Source: Marinovum sp.
GTDB lineage: Bacteria > Pseudomonadota > Alphaproteobacteria > Rhodobacterales > Rhodobacteraceae
Length of the DNA: 34,829 nt
Direction: 5' to 3'
NCBI GenBank assembly: GCA_022447495.1
Contig: JAKVBH010000022.1
Location: 33,177 to 68,005 of the forward strand
Shown: one piece after another, positions 16,594 to 25,188 of the stretch
How the letters are laid out: the number at the start of each line of letters is the position of its first letter
Numbering within the stretch: position 1 is the first letter of the stretch
Program-made: the position numbers and the translations under genes
Notes under the pieces: model-generated
What the model saw: the letters and a program-made list of their open reading frames with translations, nothing else
The model's database searches: none
Told to the model about the DNA's origin: nothing

Positions 16594-17598
16594 ATGGGTC
16601 AAGTCACTTCGTTATTTGCTCGAAAAGTTGTTGGCGTCGCGGGATCGGCCGTCGATGCCGACGCTGTGCTTGGATCGATTGGGCTCGATCCGGAGGGCCC
16701 CTTGGACCCCAAGCACATGCTTGATGAAGACGAGTTTTACGGCCTGATCGAATTGATGGCCACGCAGATGGACATCACGGCGCTGCCTTTGATCGTTGGC
16801 GATGCCATGCGGCCTGATGAATACGGCGCGCTTGGACTTGCCTGGAAAGCCGCGCCGAACCTCTTGGGGTCCTTTTCTCGCGTTGCGAGATACTGGCGTC
16901 TTTGGACCAGTTTTGCGCAATATGAACTGACGGAAACGGACGATGGCATACTCTTGACCGAGCTCCGCGAAGGCCCGCGCACCCTTGGTATGCGCATCTC
17001 CATTGAGGCCGACCTGGCAAGTGGCGTTTCTCTAAGCCGTCAGGTCTCGCCCCAACCTTTCTCGCCCATTGCGGTTTATTTTCAACATACTGGCCCTAAG
17101 ACCACGCATCACCATGAAGCGTACTTTGGCTGTCCGGTGCACTTTGGCGCGGATAAAGATGCGATGTTATTGTCCCATGAATCCCTTTCAGCGCCCAACA
17201 TGCTTGGGGATGAAGGCATCACCCAATTTTTGGTGTCCCACCTGGATCATGAACTTTCTGAGATTCGCCATACACCAAGTTTGAGTACCCAGATCAAAGA
17301 CGAAATCGCGCGTTCCTTGAGTGAAGGTTTGCCCAAAATGGCGCAAATCGCACGTCAACTTGGGTTGAGCGTTCGTTCCTTACACCGGCGACTAGAGGAG
17401 CAAGGCGTGAGTTTTCAGACGCTCACCGAAGACACGCGCCGCGAGCTTGCGCAAGGTATGCTGCAACAAGAGCGATACGCCCTGTCTGAGATCGCCTTCC
17501 TCACCGGATTTTCCGAGCAAAGCGCCTTTACCCGTGCATTCAAACGGTGGACAGGTGAGACACCTGCCAGTTATCGAAAAGCGCGCAACACGCGCTGA
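16594..17598 (+). CDS. AraC-family transcriptional regulator (arabinose-binding-like N domain)
   Basis: This is a 334-residue regulator. The N-terminal ~200 residues match the Arabinose_bd-type ligand domain seen in OruR/ArgR-like AraC proteins (DEDEFYGLIELMATQMD, YGALGLAWKAAPNLLGSFSR). The C-terminal ~100 residues hold the two AraC helix-turn-helix motifs (MAQIARQLGLSVRSLHRRLEEQG and LSEIAFLTGFSEQSAFTRAFKRWTGETPASYR). The ATG at 16594 has GAGGTAA about 10 bases upstream. It lies 106 bases before an NmrA-like gene and a DUF1772 membrane protein gene on the same strand, so those two are the likely targets. The ligand is unknown. Confidence 0.93.
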   Translation: MGQVTSLFARKVVGVAGSAVDADAVLGSIGLDPEGPLDPKHMLDEDEFYGLIELMATQMDITALPLIVGDAMRPDEYGALGLAWKAAPNLLGSFSRVARYWRLWTSFAQYELTETDDGILLTELREGPRTLGMRISIEADLASGVSLSRQVSPQPFSPIAVYFQHTGPKTTHHHEAYFGCPVHFGADKDAMLLSHESLSAPNMLGDEGITQFLVSHLDHELSEIRHTPSLSTQIKDEIARSLSEGLPKMAQIARQLGLSVRSLHRRLEEQGVSFQTLTEDTRRELAQGMLQQERYALSEIAFLTGFSEQSAFTRAFKRWTGETPASYRKARNTR

Positions 17599-17704
17599 GG
17601 CGGGTTTGGCTGCGACGGTCAAAACCCTGGCAGCGTCCGTCAATACGACACGTCACTTGCATGGTTACCTCTTGGGCATCAATCTCAACCAAGGGAAATA
17701 ACTC

Positions 17705-18532
17705 ATGTCTGACCAACCTATCCTCGTCATCGGCTCTACCGGCAAAACCGGGTCACGGGTCGCCAACCGTCTTGAGGCCCTAGGCAGGGCCGTTCGCCAC
17801 GGCAACCGGCGCGCGCCGATCCCATTTGACTGGGAGGACCCAGCGACATGGACCGCCGCACTTGACGGCACCAAAGCTGCCTATGTCACCTACTTTCCGG
17901 ACCTCGCATTCCCCGGTGCCGTCGAAAAAGTCGACGCTCTCACCGTGGCCGCAAAAACATCGGGCGTAGAAAAACTGGTTCTCCTGTCTGGGCGCGGGGA
18001 ACACCACGCGCGTGAAGGCGAAAAGGTCGTCCAAGCATCGGGCATCGATTACACACTCGTCCGGTCGGCTTGGTTTGCTCAGAACTTTAGCGAAGGCTAT
18101 CTGCGCGATCCGATCCTCGCCGGTGTCCTGCCAATGCCAGGTGGCGACGTCGTGGAGCCAATCATCGACATTGACGACATTGCCGACGTGGTGGTGGCGG
18201 CCTTGACCGAAGATCGCCACTCTGGCGCGCTCTACGAAGTCACCGGCCCCGATCTTTTGACTTTTGCGGATATGGCGCGCGTTCTGTCTGCGGAGATTGG
18301 GCGTCCGATCCAACACCTGCCAATCGCCTTCGAAGACTTCCACGCCAATATCGCCGAAGCCGGTGGCTCGTTCGTGGCAGACGTTTTCACCGCGATTGCG
18401 CGTGAAACGCTCGACGGACGCAATGCGCGCACAAGCGATGGCGTGCAACGGGCCCTGGGTCGCGCGCCAACCAGCTTTGGCCAATTCGCACGCAAGGTCG
18501 CCAGTTCTGGCGCTTGGACCGCTGCAGCCTAG
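17705..18532 (+). CDS. NmrA-like NAD(P)-binding protein (atypical SDR)
   Basis: This 275-residue protein has an N-terminal Rossmann motif GSTGKTG at residues 10-16. It has the NmrA/QorB-style layout: DDIADVVVAAL in the middle (the SDRa family signature stretch) and a substrate-side segment YEVTGPDLLTFADMARVLS. The active-site Tyr-x-x-x-Lys of classical SDRs is not evident, as expected for NmrA-like members, which sense NAD(P) redox state or act as quinone/ether reductases. The ribosome site AAGGGAAATAACTC directly precedes the ATG. It sits between an AraC regulator and a DUF1772 protein, a grouping I associate with stress-responsive detoxification modules in proteobacteria (inference). The true reaction is unknown. 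Confidence 0.88.
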   Translation: MSDQPILVIGSTGKTGSRVANRLEALGRAVRHGNRRAPIPFDWEDPATWTAALDGTKAAYVTYFPDLAFPGAVEKVDALTVAAKTSGVEKLVLLSGRGEHHAREGEKVVQASGIDYTLVRSAWFAQNFSEGYLRDPILAGVLPMPGGDVVEPIIDIDDIADVVVAALTEDRHSGALYEVTGPDLLTFADMARVLSAEIGRPIQHLPIAFEDFHANIAEAGGSFVADVFTAIARETLDGRNARTSDGVQRALGRAPTSFGQFARKVASSGAWTAAA

Positions 18533-18631
18533 CGGCGCACCCGCATCTAGCGCAGCGGCCCACCAATTAAACTCTTGTTGTTAAAGCGGACAGGGGACCT
18601 TCCCCTGCCGCCTCACATCAAAGGAACGACT

Positions 18632-19135
18632 ATGTCTGTATGGTTTTTCTTCCTCACCCAAATTGCAATCATTTCCTACGCTCTGGTGGGGGGCGTTTTC
18701 CTCGCCTTTTCGGATTTCATCATGCGCTCATTAGCACACACAAGCGGTGCTGCTGGCATTGAAGCCATGCAGGTGATCAACCGTGAAGTGTTCCGTTGGG
18801 TGTTCATGGTGCTGTTTATCGGGATGGCCCCGATCTCGATCCTGATCGGCGTTTACGGCGGCGTCTTCATGGGTGGTCAGTCTGGCACGCTCATGGTTTT
18901 GGCTGGGTTGGTCTATGTTATCGGGTGCTTTGGCGTAACCGTCTTTTGCAACGTGCCAATGAACGAAGCCCTCGCCGGGATGGACACGACATCCGACGCT
19001 GCGCGCGCCTATTGGACGGGCACGTATCTGCCACGATGGACGTTTTGCAATTCGGTGCGAACGGTCGCCTGTGTTGTTTCGTCTGCGTTGCTGCTCTTCT
19101 CATTACTATGGGCGATGCAGACGACGCCTGCGTGA
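18632..19135 (+). CDS. DUF1772 (anthrone-oxygenase-like) membrane protein
   Basis: This 167-residue protein has four hydrophobic helices. The ATG at 18632 is chosen because AAAGGA lies 6 bases upstream and the first helix starts at once; an upstream in-frame start adds a proline-rich stretch. The family markers are the first helix ending GGVFLAFSDFIMRSL, the central VINREVFRWVF, then FGVTVFCNVPMNEALAGMD and a W near TGTYLPRWTFCNSVRT. DUF1772 proteins relate to fungal anthrone oxygenases, but bacterial functions are largely unknown. It follows the NmrA-like gene by 99 bases and probably shares its transcript, suggesting a two-step redox role at the membrane (inference). Confidence 0.85.
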   Translation: MSVWFFFLTQIAIISYALVGGVFLAFSDFIMRSLAHTSGAAGIEAMQVINREVFRWVFMVLFIGMAPISILIGVYGGVFMGGQSGTLMVLAGLVYVIGCFGVTVFCNVPMNEALAGMDTTSDAARAYWTGTYLPRWTFCNSVRTVACVVSSALLLFSLLWAMQTTPA

Positions 19136-19657
19136 GATGCCTACGCAGACCCAGATCGCTCAAGCAAATCGCAAACCGTGCTTTTCCAAGGGTCCAACGA
19201 ACATGTCCCTGACTTGTTAGCAAGGGCTTTGAAAATTGGAGGTGGTCCCGGTTGGATTTGGTTGGCAGAGGACGCACGAACAACGTGGTGTTTCGAGCGC
19301 GGCGCACTTGGTCAATATTCATCGCTGCAACCGTACGGATGCGACTGTTGTCACTCAGGACTAAAAGCACCACGTGGAACCGCTCATCGGCATGGACAAG
19401 CTTCGAGGTCCGCAACTACACCGTCGACTTTCATGTCCTCGATGGCTTGCGTCCGCACGGATCATCAGCGCCTCCCTCGTTTATTTTTTGATAATGTTCG
19501 ATCTCCAATACACGCGCCTGTCAGCGGTACGTCATAGCACCCGACCGGGGACTGTGACGTACTCGCCAAAGCCGCACGCCTGATCCCTCATTCATACAGA
19601 ACTTCGATACAATCTCTTCGGGCGCCTCCACGACCAACACCATCACGCGACGGGCAT
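19136..19657. other. 522-base gap between DUF1772 gene and LysR gene (convergent ends)
   Basis: No intact gene is recognised. Frames of 60-120 codons exist on both strands but show low-complexity shadow translations, no ribosome site and no family motif. The two neighbours converge here, so no promoter is required. It may be decayed DNA. Confidence 0.35.
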
Positions 19658-20530
19658 CTATGCGCGAAAGGACTTTGCTGTCTGAAGAAATGCCAAATCA
19701 GCGGGCGAACGGGTCGCGGTCGGATGCAGGGCGAGGCCAATGTCACGGGGTTTTGCTGGCTTCAGAGGCCTAGTTATCCAACCATCCTGAACCGTGGGCG
19801 TCGGTATAGCCATTTCCGCCATCACGGAGACGCCCTGCCCTCGCCCCACCATGGCGAGCGAGCTAAGCAATTGGGTTGTCCAATAGCGCGTTTTGGGAGC
19901 CAGTCCCGCGTCAACAAAAAGACCGTTGACGATTTTGACTGAACCGGATTCTGGCATGATGAACGGATCATCACAGAGTTGTCGGAGCGTCACGTTGGGT
20001 TGGTCCCGCAGCCCATGGTCCTGCGGTAAAACCGCCACGAATTGGTCCGTGGCAATCGGCACAACGTCAAATCGGTCATTCGGTAGAACGACGAAACCCA
20101 TGTCCACCCGACGCTCTTCAATCCATTGAATGACCACGTCATCCGCGGCCTCTTCGATGAAGATGTCGATGTTGGGATAGTTTTTGTGGAACGCATTGAT
20201 GAGGTCAGGGAGGATGCGCAAGGAGGAGGAGGCCCCAAAGGAGCCGATGCGCAAACTTCCTTCTTTGACGCCCCGCACGGCAGCGGCTTCTTGTTGGATG
20301 GCTCCGTGGAGTCCCAGGATTTCGCGGGCATACCGCAACACTTGTGTGCCTATAGCTGTCAGAGAAACTTGCCCCGCCTCACGATGCAAAAGCGTAACTT
20401 GAAGCTCGCGCTCAAGAGACTTCAACGCTTGTGACACCGCGGGTTGGCTTATGCGCAGGTTGCGTGCAGCCAATGTAAAACTCTTGGCATCCGCCAAAGC
20501 AGCAAAGATTTCTAGCTGTCCGAAAGTCAT
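19658..20530 (-). CDS. LysR-family transcriptional regulator
   Basis: This is a 290-residue LysR regulator. The winged helix-turn-helix is at the N terminus (FAALADAKSFTLAARNLRISQPAVSQALKSLERELQVTLLHR), and the co-inducer domain starts near residue 90 (GSLRIGSFGASSSLRILPDLINAFHKNYP). The C-terminal half carries the usual LGALPxK-like region in diverged form (GRGQGVSVMAEMAIP). The ATG at 20530 is used; a TTG two codons upstream is possible. It diverges from an EamA exporter gene with 74 bases between the chosen starts, and this gap contains an inverted repeat. It most likely controls the exporter and itself. Confidence 0.92.
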   Translation of the reverse strand: MTFGQLEIFAALADAKSFTLAARNLRISQPAVSQALKSLERELQVTLLHREAGQVSLTAIGTQVLRYAREILGLHGAIQQEAAAVRGVKEGSLRIGSFGASSSLRILPDLINAFHKNYPNIDIFIEEAADDVVIQWIEERRVDMGFVVLPNDRFDVVPIATDQFVAVLPQDHGLRDQPNVTLRQLCDDPFIMPESGSVKIVNGLFVDAGLAPKTRYWTTQLLSSLAMVGRGQGVSVMAEMAIPTPTVQDGWITRPLKPAKPRDIGLALHPTATRSPADLAFLQTAKSFRA

Positions 20531-20536
20531 TAGCAA

Positions 20537-20568
20537 TCACTTATTTGACCATAATATTTCATAAGTGA
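20537..20568. promoter_or_regulatory. Inverted repeat between divergent LysR and EamA genes (likely LysR operator)
   Basis: TCACTTAT (20537-20544) and ATAAGTGA (20561-20568) are exact reverse complements separated by 16 AT-rich bases. The pairing extends outward through GCAA/TTGC with a two-base offset. Position and AT-rich centre fit a LysR-type recognition/activation site overlapping both promoters. A TTGACC at 20545-20550 lies inside. Confidence 0.6.
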
Positions 20569-20604
20569 AATTGCATGTCTACTGAGATTCGAAAGGATAG
20601 GCTC

Positions 20605-21528
20605 ATGACCCATGCAACAGCACATCCAACAGAGATACGAGCGATGCATATTTATGCAAAACTCGTTCTTGTCGCGGCAATGTGGGGCGGGACTTTCGTC
20701 GCGGGGCGTACCTTGGTGAGCGAGGTCGAACCTATCTTCGCCGCGCTCGCGCGATTTGGTCTGGCGTCAGTGTTTTTGGTTGGGCTGACGTGGTCGTTAG
20801 AGGACGGCCTGCCAAGACTACGACCATCGCAGTTGCTTCTCACTATGGGGCTGGGTGCCACCGGTGTGGCGTTCTACAACGTGTTTTTCTTTGCCGCCCT
20901 GTCGCACATGTCGGCATCACAGACTGCCGTATTCGTGGCGTTCAATCCTATGTCGGTAGCAGTGCTAATGGCCGCATTCGGACGCGAGCGCCTGACGCGG
21001 AGTCGGGCGGCAGGATTCTGTATCGCATTGGTTGGCGCAGTTGTCGTGATAAGGGGCGGCGACATGCACGCACCGCAAGACAGCCCCGCATCCAGTCTGG
21101 GAGTAGGCGAGTTGCTGATGAGCGCCGCCGTTCTCAGTTGGGTGGGATACACATTGCTTGGGCGCCGCACAGTGAGCGATTTGAGCCCACTTGCAACCAC
21201 CACCTATGCAGCCCTCTGGGGCACCGTTTTCTTGTTTTTTTTGGCCCTCTTGGACGGCACATGGTCAACAAGTTTCGCGATCTCATGGGAAGGCGCAAGT
21301 GCCCTCATTTACCTTGCTATCTTTGGGACGGTTTTGCCGTTTGTTTGGTATTGCCAAGGGCTTCAAACAATTGGCGCAAGTCGCACCGCCGTGTTCACAA
21401 ATCTTGTGCCGCTCTTTGGCGTGATCTTTGGCGTCTTGGTATTGCAAGAGCCAATGACCCTTGGACTATGCATTGGGGGCCTACTTGTGGCGTTGGGTGT
21501 TGTCCTCACGAACACACCTCAAAATTGA
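20605..21528 (+). CDS. EamA/DMT-family transporter (drug/metabolite exporter, RhaT/YdcZ-like)
   Basis: This 307-residue inner-membrane protein has ten hydrophobic helices arranged as two EamA repeats (first from KLVLVAAMWGGTFVAGRTLV, second from GVGELLMSAAVLSWVGYTLLGRRTV). The start is at 20605, preceded by AAAGGA; an upstream in-frame ATG at 20575 adds 10 polar residues and lacks this site. The C-terminal repeat ends with ASRTAVFTNLVPLFGVIFGVLVLQEP, the most conserved EamA phrase. DMT exporters eject amino acids, nucleosides or drugs; the substrate is unknown. It is divergently paired with a LysR gene and is probably induced by its substrate through that regulator. Confidence 0.92.
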   Translation: MTHATAHPTEIRAMHIYAKLVLVAAMWGGTFVAGRTLVSEVEPIFAALARFGLASVFLVGLTWSLEDGLPRLRPSQLLLTMGLGATGVAFYNVFFFAALSHMSASQTAVFVAFNPMSVAVLMAAFGRERLTRSRAAGFCIALVGAVVVIRGGDMHAPQDSPASSLGVGELLMSAAVLSWVGYTLLGRRTVSDLSPLATTTYAALWGTVFLFFLALLDGTWSTSFAISWEGASALIYLAIFGTVLPFVWYCQGLQTIGASRTAVFTNLVPLFGVIFGVLVLQEPMTLGLCIGGLLVALGVVLTNTPQN

Positions 21529-21552
21529 CACTGGCTATTCAGTTGAACCGTT

Positions 21553-22431
21553 TCAAACACAAGCTTGCGTGAGGCCCTCTATCAGTATCCGCATACGTTT
21601 GTTCACCCTACGTTTAGCAGTGTGGACGACATAGATGCCGTAGTCTCGATGGATCAGATGATCCAATACTGGAACGAGCGAGCCAGACTGAACCCGTTCC
21701 GCTACCACAAACAAAGGCAAACGGATGATGCCAAAATCCCGAGCTGCCGCATCCATGAGAAACGATCCGTAGTTCGATCTCAACGCAGGACGAAAGGTAA
21801 TTGACCTGCGTTTACCTGCTTCTTAGAAATCCCACGTTGCACGCCGCGCAGAGCCATAGTGCAAAAGCGAGTGATCCGTGAGTTGGTCGACGGTTTCAGG
21901 CAACCCGTTCGCGGCCGCGTAGGTAGAACTGGCAAATAGGCCATGCCGCGTGGTGCCAATGCGAAGACAGTTCAAACCTTTAAGGTCGGACGCCGTCACG
22001 CGCACCGCGAGATCATAGTTCTCCGAAACAAGGTCCACAGTTCGGTCGTCGAAGTCGACCACAAAGTCAATTTGCGGGTGGTCAACTGCAAATTGAAAGA
22101 GCGCGTCCTTAAGAAACGACAAACCAAATTCACGGGCAACGGTGGCGGACAACGGCCCCTTGAGAATGTGGCCAGCCCGAACGAAATCCGCATCAAACTC
22201 ATCAGCGTCCGCCACCATGGATAACGCACGTTGATAAAGCTCCTGACCTGCGGTCGTAACTTCCCAAACCCTAGGTTGGCGATCAATAAGCCTGACGTCA
22301 TAGCGATCTTCCAGTTGCGCGAGCCTGCGGCTGACCGCAGATTTTGCGATCCCAAGCTCTTCCGCGGCACGCGCAATGCCTCCCGCCTCAACGGTTTTCA
22401 CAAACAGGCGAAGGTCCTCGATTTGGCCCAT
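21553..22431 (-). pseudogene. LysR-family regulator interrupted by an in-frame TAA
   Basis: The 292-codon frame starts at the ATG at 22431 (MGQIEDLRLFVKTVEAGG) with a normal LysR helix-turn-helix (GIARAAEELGIAKSAVSRRLAQLE). It runs through the effector domain to codon 202, then meets TAA at 21825-21823 (codon 203). Reading straight on in the same frame restores a LysR C terminus (ITFRPALRSNYGSFLMD, GIIRLPLFVVAERV, YGIYVVHTAKRR). So only one base change separates this from an intact gene. It diverges from the secreted-protein gene at 22625, which it may once have controlled. A sequencing error or readthrough is the alternative to true loss. Confidence 0.85.
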
Positions 22432-22536
22432 GGGCGGTCCTCTTGCGCATTGGTTTTCCCAGGGTGGGGACACAGAAACACTGCCAAGCTTAAAGGTGGG
22501 GGCCGTCACAGGAAAGCTATTAAGGGTTCTCAAAAT

Positions 22537-22553
22537 GTGAACCTTGAGGTCAC
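22537..22553. promoter_or_regulatory. Imperfect palindrome in the LysR/secreted-protein divergent region
   Basis: GTGAACCT-TG-AGGTCAC is a near-perfect inverted repeat (core ACCT-TG-AGGT), 72 bases before the start of the downstream secreted-protein gene. It could be the binding site of the adjacent LysR protein or of another regulator. Pattern only. Confidence 0.35.
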
Positions 22554-22624
22554 TTTTTTCCATCTACACCAGATTTTTGCGACGCTTACCCTACCGGATG
22601 TCCAACCGAAAACCGGAGACCTAG

Positions 22625-23842
22625 ATGTCACTTACCAAAACATTCCTCGCGGCAAGCGCATTGGCTTTGGCCTCTGTCGCCGCCGTTTCTGCGCAGTCGC
22701 TGTCCTCCGCTGGCGCGCTTGCATTCGGCACAGGCAACACGCTGTTCGTCGGTGATGCCAAAGCGGGCCTTGTGCACGCGTTTGACCTCAGTGACAGCTT
22801 AACGGATCAGGCCGAGTATCAGCTTGGACGTGTTCAAACATTCGAGGGCCGCACGATTTTCAACCATCTTGACGCCGAAATCGCAGCGATGGTCGGCGTG
22901 GAAGCGGCTGACATCGCGATCAACGATATGGTGGTGCACAAGCCAAGCAAACAGATCTTCCTGTCGGTCCATCGTGGCCACGGACCCGACGCGGAAGCTG
23001 TCGTAGTTACGGTCAACAACGGTGTGCTCGAGCTCGTTGATCTCGCCTCAGCGGATCATTCATCAATAAGCGTGGGATCTGTACCCAATTCAGAAACGCT
23101 GGAATTCGGTCAGCCTGTGAACACTTTGGCGATCACCGACATTGACTACTACAACGGTGAACTTTTCGTGGTCGGCGTGTCGAATGAGGAATTCTCGTCC
23201 AAACTTCGCCGGATTCCGTTCCCCTTCACAAACGAGATCAGCACGTCTTCAATTGAAATCTGGCATGCCGTGCATGCGCAATACGAGACGCGCGCGCCGT
23301 TCATCAGTCAGACGATTGCAGAGCTTGATGAGGAACCGACCTTGATCGCGATCTATGCCTGTACTCCCATCGTGCGCATTCCGTTAGCGGAGCTCACTGA
23401 CGGGGCCGAAGTGCGCGGGACCATGATTGGCGAGATGGGGTTCGGCAACACGCCGATCGACATTGTGCCCTACGTCAACACTTGGGACGGCAGCAGCAAT
23501 GTGGTGGTGACCAACACCAATCGCTCCGCAGCGTCGCTGTTACTCAATGCTATCGCCGCCGCGGATGAGATGCCCCATGGCGAGGGCGTGCAAAACGTCT
23601 TTTCTGTAGCCCGGGTCGATCAAATCCCTCTTCCCATGAGTGGGACCTTGCATCTGGACACGCTGGACGACATCTACGCTTTGGTCGTACGCCGCAGCCC
23701 AGATGATGTGCGCAACATTCAGCTTCACACCGTGGCCATGCCGTTCTTCTTTGACCGTGCGGACCACATTGTGGAGATGAACTTTGAAGGCAGCGGGGAC
23801 CCGTTTGGCTACAAAGCCGCCCCTCCGTTGGATTACAAGTGA
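22625..23842 (+). CDS. Secreted protein of unknown function, beta-propeller-like
   Basis: This 405-residue protein starts with a clear Sec signal peptide (basic N terminus, LAASALALASVAAVSA, cleavage expected after A23). I do not recognise a named family. The mature part shows repeated strand-rich phrases such as GNTLFVGDAKAGLVHAFDL, MVVHKPSKQIFLSVHRG, ITDIDYYNGELFVVGV, ATYPE-like IAIYACTPIVRIPL and VVVTNTNRSAASLLL, the pattern expected of a six- or seven-bladed beta-propeller. The start has no strong ribosome site nearby (GGAGACCTAG just upstream). Its stop overlaps the next gene's start (TGATG at 23840-23844), so the two are co-translated and likely co-exported. It is divergent from a disrupted LysR gene. 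Confidence 0.8.
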   Translation: MSLTKTFLAASALALASVAAVSAQSLSSAGALAFGTGNTLFVGDAKAGLVHAFDLSDSLTDQAEYQLGRVQTFEGRTIFNHLDAEIAAMVGVEAADIAINDMVVHKPSKQIFLSVHRGHGPDAEAVVVTVNNGVLELVDLASADHSSISVGSVPNSETLEFGQPVNTLAITDIDYYNGELFVVGVSNEEFSSKLRRIPFPFTNEISTSSIEIWHAVHAQYETRAPFISQTIAELDEEPTLIAIYACTPIVRIPLAELTDGAEVRGTMIGEMGFGNTPIDIVPYVNTWDGSSNVVVTNTNRSAASLLLNAIAAADEMPHGEGVQNVFSVARVDQIPLPMSGTLHLDTLDDIYALVVRRSPDDVRNIQLHTVAMPFFFDRADHIVEMNFEGSGDPFGYKAAPPLDYK

Positions 23843-24917
23843 TGTTTGTTTTGCAAACTTGGGTGCGGCGGGCAATGCTCGCCGCCCTGGCTTTGGTTCC
23901 GATGCCAGTGGCGGCAGATCAAACCGTTCGATTTGACGACGATACAGAGAGCATCTTTATCGAAGGCCTCTCCTCCGACGCGCTCGCCCGTGCACTCCTG
24001 TCGCAGGAGGGCGTGCGCTTGCGTGTCTAAGAAAGCGCCTCGGGCAGAGTATGCTCGTCAGCCTGTCAAAAGAGAACGATGCTCTCAGGATTGACCCGCA
24101 GTTCAAGTTGAAGCCGGGCCTGAGTTACGAGGTCGCTATCGCGGAACAGACCTTTATTATCACAATGGGAGACACCCAAGCTCCCACGCCACGTTTGACG
24201 TCATTTGCGCCATCACACTCCGTCCTCCCGTCAAACACGCTCCGTCTCTACCTTCATTTCTCTCAACCCATGGCACGCGGGCAACTCCGCCAGAACGTAA
24301 ATCTTCAAACAGCCCTGGGTGAACCAGTGGATGCCCCGTTTTTGTCATTGGACACCGAGCTTTGGAATCCGACCCAAACGCGCGCCACGCTTTTGCTTGA
24401 CCCCGGCCGCATCAAACAAGGTGTTGGACCCAACACAACTGGCGGCGCGCCTTTGGAAGTGGGCCGCACATACCGCCTGTCGATATCGTCGCAGATGCAA
24501 AGTGCGGCGGGTGTGCCACTTAGCAGCGAGGCAGCCGTTTCGTTCCGCGTTGGGCCACCTGAGCGGCGCAAGCTCGAGCCACGGAACTGGGAAATCGAGC
24601 GGCCGCATGTTGGCAGCTTTGCACCTTTGAGCATCGCCTTTGATCGCATCATGGACAGAGGGACTGTTCTGCGTCTGGTGACTTTGCTTGGGCCAGATGG
24701 GGCGCACATTGGCGGGCAACGGACCACGGACGGCGGCGGCTGGTCATTGGTTCCAAACCAACCGTGGCGGCCTGGTCGCTACAGCCTCATGATTCATCCC
24801 GCGCTTGAGGACATTGCTGGCAATACCATCGATGCGCCATTTGACGCCAAGCCTGGAACGATTGGCCAAAAGAGCGCGCCCGTTGTTCTGACACTCGACA
24901 TTGCAGGCAATAAATAA
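23842..24917 (+). pseudogene. Secreted Ig-like (Big_5/SbsA-like) protein gene, frameshifted
   Basis: The gene begins at the ATG at 23842, overlapping the previous stop, with a signal peptide (AMLAALALVPMPVAA, cleavage near residue 25). This frame ends at TAA 24028-24030. The frame one base back is open from 23937 and continues in good protein (MLVSLSKENDALRIDPQFKLKPGLSYEVAI onward) to 24917. A one-base deletion somewhere between about 23937 and 24028 would explain it; a lost stop plus a later indel is the alternative. The downstream part carries an SbsA/Big_5-like Ig domain (SHSVLPSNTLRLYLHFSQPM, then GRTYRLSISSQMQSAAGVPL) and a second similar domain (FDRIMDRGTVL, IAGNTIDAPFD). The gene is coupled to the beta-propeller-like gene and its product was probably exported with it. 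Confidence 0.78.
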
Positions 24918-25079
24918 AAATGGAAGGGTGACGCGCGATGGCCCATCTCGTTCTGTTTGGCCTCTGCCCTACTGTGTCAGCGCGCTCATTTCCTCAGGAA
25001 AAGTATAGAATTTCGCAGCATCAATTATAAAAATCTCGATGCAAAATTGAGCGCGTTTGCACAAGCATTCCAAAAGTTT

Positions 25080-25096
25080 TTGCGAATGCTTCGCAA
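25080..25096. promoter_or_regulatory. Operator palindrome 1 for the metal ABC operon (Fur/Mur-like)
   Basis: TTGCGAA-TGC-TTCGCAA is a perfect 7-3-7 palindrome just upstream of the predicted -35 element. Its shape fits binding sites of Fur-superfamily metal sensors (Mur, Fur, Zur), and it precedes a Mn/Zn importer. The exact regulator is inference. Confidence 0.75.
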
Positions 25097-25101
25097 TTTC
25101 A

Positions 25102-25130
25102 TTGACCCTGCGAATGCTTCGCAATATCTT
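25102..25130 (+). promoter_or_regulatory. Sigma70-type promoter of the metal ABC operon
   Basis: TTGACC (25102-25107) and TATCTT (25125-25130) are separated by exactly 17 bases. Transcription would start near 25137, about 50 bases before the first gene. The second operator palindrome fills the spacer. Confidence 0.6.
25109..25123. promoter_or_regulatory. Operator palindrome 2, inside the promoter spacer
   Basis: TGCGAATGCTTCGCA repeats the core of palindrome 1, 28 bases downstream of it. It lies between the -35 and -10 elements, so a bound repressor would block RNA polymerase directly. Confidence 0.75.
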
Positions 25131-25188
25131 TGTCATATAGTTGCGTGAACTGACAGCGCGCGTGGATGAAATGAGAAAGGGCCTCAGC

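Noticed and set aside
19178..19537. 119-codon plus-strand frame between DUF1772 and LysR genes
   Set aside because: No motif, no ribosome site and odd composition; the overlapping frames on both strands are equally open.
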